DNA of 8,698 nt. Source: an uncultured Eubacteriales bacterium (GTDB taxonomy: Bacteria; Bacillota; Clostridia; Oscillospirales; CAG-272). Both the position numbers and the translations under genes were made by a program. Positions 6,532 through 8,698 of this stretch are shown here, one piece after another; the first letter of the stretch is position 1, and every line of letters begins with the position of its first letter. The stretch is taken from contig ONVJ01000214.1 of assembly GCA_900321265.1 (NCBI GenBank), positions 1 through 8,698 on the forward strand. The letters are read 5' to 3'. Below the pieces are notes generated by a model. It saw only the letters and a list, made by a program, of their open reading frames with translations, was not told where the DNA came from and ran no database searches.

Positions 6532-7583
6532 TTGATCGCCTCATTTTTTTTACGAATCAGTGATAATAATGCGGTCGCAGAAAAGACAGACAGCATAACT
6601 GCAACGCCTAAATAAATGCAATTACCGTCTTTCGTAAAAGGGCTCACATCGGTTTTCCCCATCGCAAGGTCATACCATCCGCCACCTGTAAACCAAACGC
6701 TACCGTCTTCTTTTCTGCTGAAAATGACATCATAGTAGTTTCCGTCTTCCGTGTTTTCGACCAGATAAACACATTTTTCGGAATCGAACAATATCATCTT
6801 CCATTTTCCGGAACGCCCGACCGGAATATTCGGGTCATACCCGTTGTTAAAAAAATAATCCGGATCATTCTTAAACAAAGCGTAAGACAGCATTAAATCC
6901 ATATAATCAATTCCAACAAAAACATCTTCGTCATCTTTGACAAATGAGAAAGAACTGTCATACCAGTTGGAAAAGGCATAGATCACATTGCCACCGGAAA
7001 TTCTCATTCCGTCTTTTGTGTTTTGAAGTTCAACACTGACCCATATCGGAACAATATGAGCTTCATAACCGGTTAAGTGAAACATGAGGATCTCCGCATA
7101 TGCCCCGGAATCGCTGTTTTTTATATTTCTAATTCTTATATTATTTGGGGAGATCGGCAAAGATTCCTTTTTATACCATGAATCAAAAGAGTATTCTTTA
7201 ATGATGAAAAACGATCTGATTGATTGAGGAATAAATGAAATGGTTGTGATTGTACCGTCGGAGTTTTCAACAAATGTCAATCCATCGTTATACTGGTCGG
7301 GATTATTATTATCTCTTGAACATTGATACATCCACATACTGTCCGCTATTTCATCAACATATATCTCTCTGGCTTCTTTTGCCACTGCATCTTTCGTAGT
7401 ATTAATTGAGCTGTGGATTCTGAAATCATTAATTCCGTCCTGGTATGTAAAATAGAAATTATGAGCCTTTAGCACAAGGGCTTTTATTTCACTTTCCGAT
7501 ATTTCTGTTCCCGCCAGGCAGGGTATGCAAAACAGAGCTGCAATGAACGTCACTATCAGAAACACCAATGCCTTTTTTTTCAT
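6528..7583 (-). CDS. Exported, C-terminally anchored protein of unknown function (351 aa)
   Basis: Not recognised as a known family. Residues 1-24 are a signal peptide (MKKK start, hydrophobic core, CLA-GT cleavage). A mainly polar, aromatic-rich extracytoplasmic region (25-320) follows, then a membrane helix (about 322-343) and the basic tail RKKNEAIK. SPFTKDGN (314-321) before the helix occupies the place of the PxTGD motif in related anchors but lacks its glycine order. The start ISESEIKALVLKAHNFYF and the middle phrase SDGTITTISFIPQ (108-120) parallel segments of the next gene's product, suggesting diverged paralogy. A second segment, about 258-300 (KWKMILFDSEK...VWFTGGGWYDL), is beta-rich with no counterpart there. 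AGGAG lies 11 bases upstream of the ATG, the protease stop lies 22 bases before it, and its own stop overlaps the next start. The gene is strongly AT-rich compared with the GC-rich left half of the window. Confidence 0.85.
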   Translation of the reverse strand: MKKKALVFLIVTFIAALFCIPCLAGTEISESEIKALVLKAHNFYFTYQDGINDFRIHSSINTTKDAVAKEAREIYVDEIADSMWMYQCSRDNNNPDQYNDGLTFVENSDGTITTISFIPQSIRSFFIIKEYSFDSWYKKESLPISPNNIRIRNIKNSDSGAYAEILMFHLTGYEAHIVPIWVSVELQNTKDGMRISGGNVIYAFSNWYDSSFSFVKDDEDVFVGIDYMDLMLSYALFKNDPDYFFNNGYDPNIPVGRSGKWKMILFDSEKCVYLVENTEDGNYYDVIFSRKEDGSVWFTGGGWYDLAMGKTDVSPFTKDGNCIYLGVAVMLSVFSATALLSLIRKKNEAIK

Positions 7584-7605
7584 ATTTTCTTAATCTCCTG
7601 TAATA

Positions 7606-8698
7606 TCAATAAGCATAGAAAAGCGTATCTATGCAATTATAAATCAAATTTGTGCCGACTGCATAAATGCCAATTATATTATCGTCGTTGTGACAATTTG
7701 ATATCAAAACACAATCGCCGATCATATCGTACCCGATAATGGATATATAGTGAGCTCCTCCTGATAGTTTCTTGTATGGTGCACCTCCTGTAGATGTTAA
7801 GAAAAACGGTGCCCATCCGGTATCAAAACTTGTAATCAAAACACTTAAAAAGTTATCCTGATCATTGTTAATCGCAGGGTCTTGATGAAAATGATAAACA
7901 GATTGATCGTTAGTCCTATGATAACTAACTGTAGAAGATGGGAACACGTAATTACGCAGGCACCCATTGTTTATCATTGAACATACTGATCCTTGATCCA
8001 TTGCTGTCGAATAACCCATTCTGTTTTTTACCTCCTCCATTTGATTGTGAAGAAGGGATGAACCAGATTGGATGTCTTGTATTAGATATTGCTGTGTTCC
8101 TGCGCCATATATCGACTGAAGGATTGTTGCATAACCACACCAATATGTTTTTGTCTGCTTTATCAGCGGCACGTTAATCCCTACCTTATAAATGATCCAT
8201 TGATAGTTAGCTACATCAGAGAAATCACCGATTGTCACTGTGTTGTTAATATTTCCAGTGTGCTTCAATGCCTTGAGCTCACCGTTGGAATCAATATATA
8301 CAATACAATATTTGTTGTATGATTCACCACCAATATTTATAGTCCCGGCAGGAATAATTCGCCATTCCTGGCATTCGAAAAACAATTTCGAGGTTTCTCC
8401 GGTGCTACCGATCCAGTTAAGAGCACTGTTTTGCTCATTCATAAAGTAATCTTCATGGCTTGAGGAATTATATTGTGAAACGCAATAATCATAATAATCA
8501 TCAGGATGCACAGTTACCGGGCGTTCTATCCAAAAAGCTGGGGTTTCGTACTGATCTGCTGCAAGCGTCGCCCCTATCTTGTATTTTCCGGTCTCAAGGT
8601 AGGAAAAAGTGAAAGTCTGCGATTTATCTGTCCACTTCGCGGAATAGGATGAGTTGTTACCGTTGTACAGTGGTATGGCGGATAATGAATTTGAACTG
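7606..8698 (-). CDS. Papain/C39-like cysteine peptidase with upstream beta-rich segment (N-terminus cut by window edge)
   Basis: The frame is open to the right edge, giving 363 codons before the stop, so the start and any signal peptide lie outside the window. An in-frame GTG at 8511 is very unlikely to be the start because coding continues upstream without a break. The first visible part (about 8570-8698) has alternating polar/hydrophobic strands (TFTFSYLETGKYKIGATL), like an Ig-like or carbohydrate-binding beta-sandwich. The catalytic domain follows. QTKTYWCGYATILQSIYG contains the nucleophile Cys (codon 8139-8137) in the WCGxA pattern of C39-type peptidases. GGAHYISIIGYD carries the His (codon 7752-7750), and SNCHND provides an Asn (7698-7696) or Asp as the third residue. 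This fits an exported protease of the peptidase C39-like/BtrH-NlpC-papain fold. Two anchored exported proteins follow in the same operon. The domain call is good; the substrate is unknown. The gene is AT-rich. Confidence 0.85.
   Translation of the reverse strand, partial: SSNSLSAIPLYNGNNSSYSAKWTDKSQTFTFSYLETGKYKIGATLAADQYETPAFWIERPVTVHPDDYYDYCVSQYNSSSHEDYFMNEQNSALNWIGSTGETSKLFFECQEWRIIPAGTINIGGESYNKYCIVYIDSNGELKALKHTGNINNTVTIGDFSDVANYQWIIYKVGINVPLIKQTKTYWCGYATILQSIYGAGTQQYLIQDIQSGSSLLHNQMEEVKNRMGYSTAMDQGSVCSMINNGCLRNYVFPSSTVSYHRTNDQSVYHFHQDPAINNDQDNFLSVLITSFDTGWAPFFLTSTGGAPYKKLSGGAHYISIIGYDMIGDCVLISNCHNDDNIIGIYAVGTNLIYNCIDTLFYAY

Noticed and set aside
6528..7583. Lipoprotein signal (Cys near residues 19-22 of the 351-residue protein)
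   Set aside because: LFC and IPC do not fit the lipobox, and the C-terminal helix already provides an anchor.

Overview
The window looks like chromosomal DNA from a Gram-positive-type bacterium, most likely a gut-associated Clostridia/Bacillota lineage. The signs are AGGAGG-type ribosome binding sites, an MsmK/UgpC-type sugar ATPase standing alone, Tex, a CPBP membrane protease, and secreted proteins whose C-termini resemble the degenerate 'PxTGD + membrane helix + basic tail' anchors of that group. The assignment rests on gene style only; there is no rRNA or other phylogenetic marker. All seven supported genes are on the minus strand, so they are transcribed from high to low coordinates.

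Right side (about 5.66-8.70 kb, AT-rich): a probable three-gene operon of exported proteins. The first gene is cut by the window edge and encodes a beta-rich segment followed by a papain/C39-like cysteine peptidase domain. The next two encode unrecognised proteins that each have a signal peptide, an outward-facing domain and a C-terminal membrane anchor. These two share architecture and some sequence features, so they may be diverged paralogs. Gaps are 22 bases and then an ATGA start/stop overlap.

Middle (about 2.03-5.69 kb, GC-rich): tex (RNA-binding transcription accessory protein) has a near-consensus sigma-70 promoter written into the last codons and stop of the upstream gene. After a short intergenic region with several inverted repeats comes a sugar-ABC-transporter ATPase of the MalK/MsmK/UgpC type, with no permease or binding protein beside it. 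It ends at a perfect 41-base palindrome that should act as an intrinsic terminator.

Left side (1-2.03 kb, GC-rich): a CPBP intramembrane protease gene starts only 8 bases after that terminator. It overlaps by four bases an open frame that runs off the left edge. That frame encodes a single polypeptide with an intact TadA-type tRNA adenosine deaminase domain fused directly to an intact AAG/MPG-type DNA-3-methyladenine glycosylase domain. This is the most striking item in the window: one half makes inosine from adenosine, and the other belongs to a family that can excise hypoxanthine, the base of inosine, from DNA. Nothing convincing is encoded on the plus strand, and I see no tRNA, rRNA, CRISPR array or insertion sequence.
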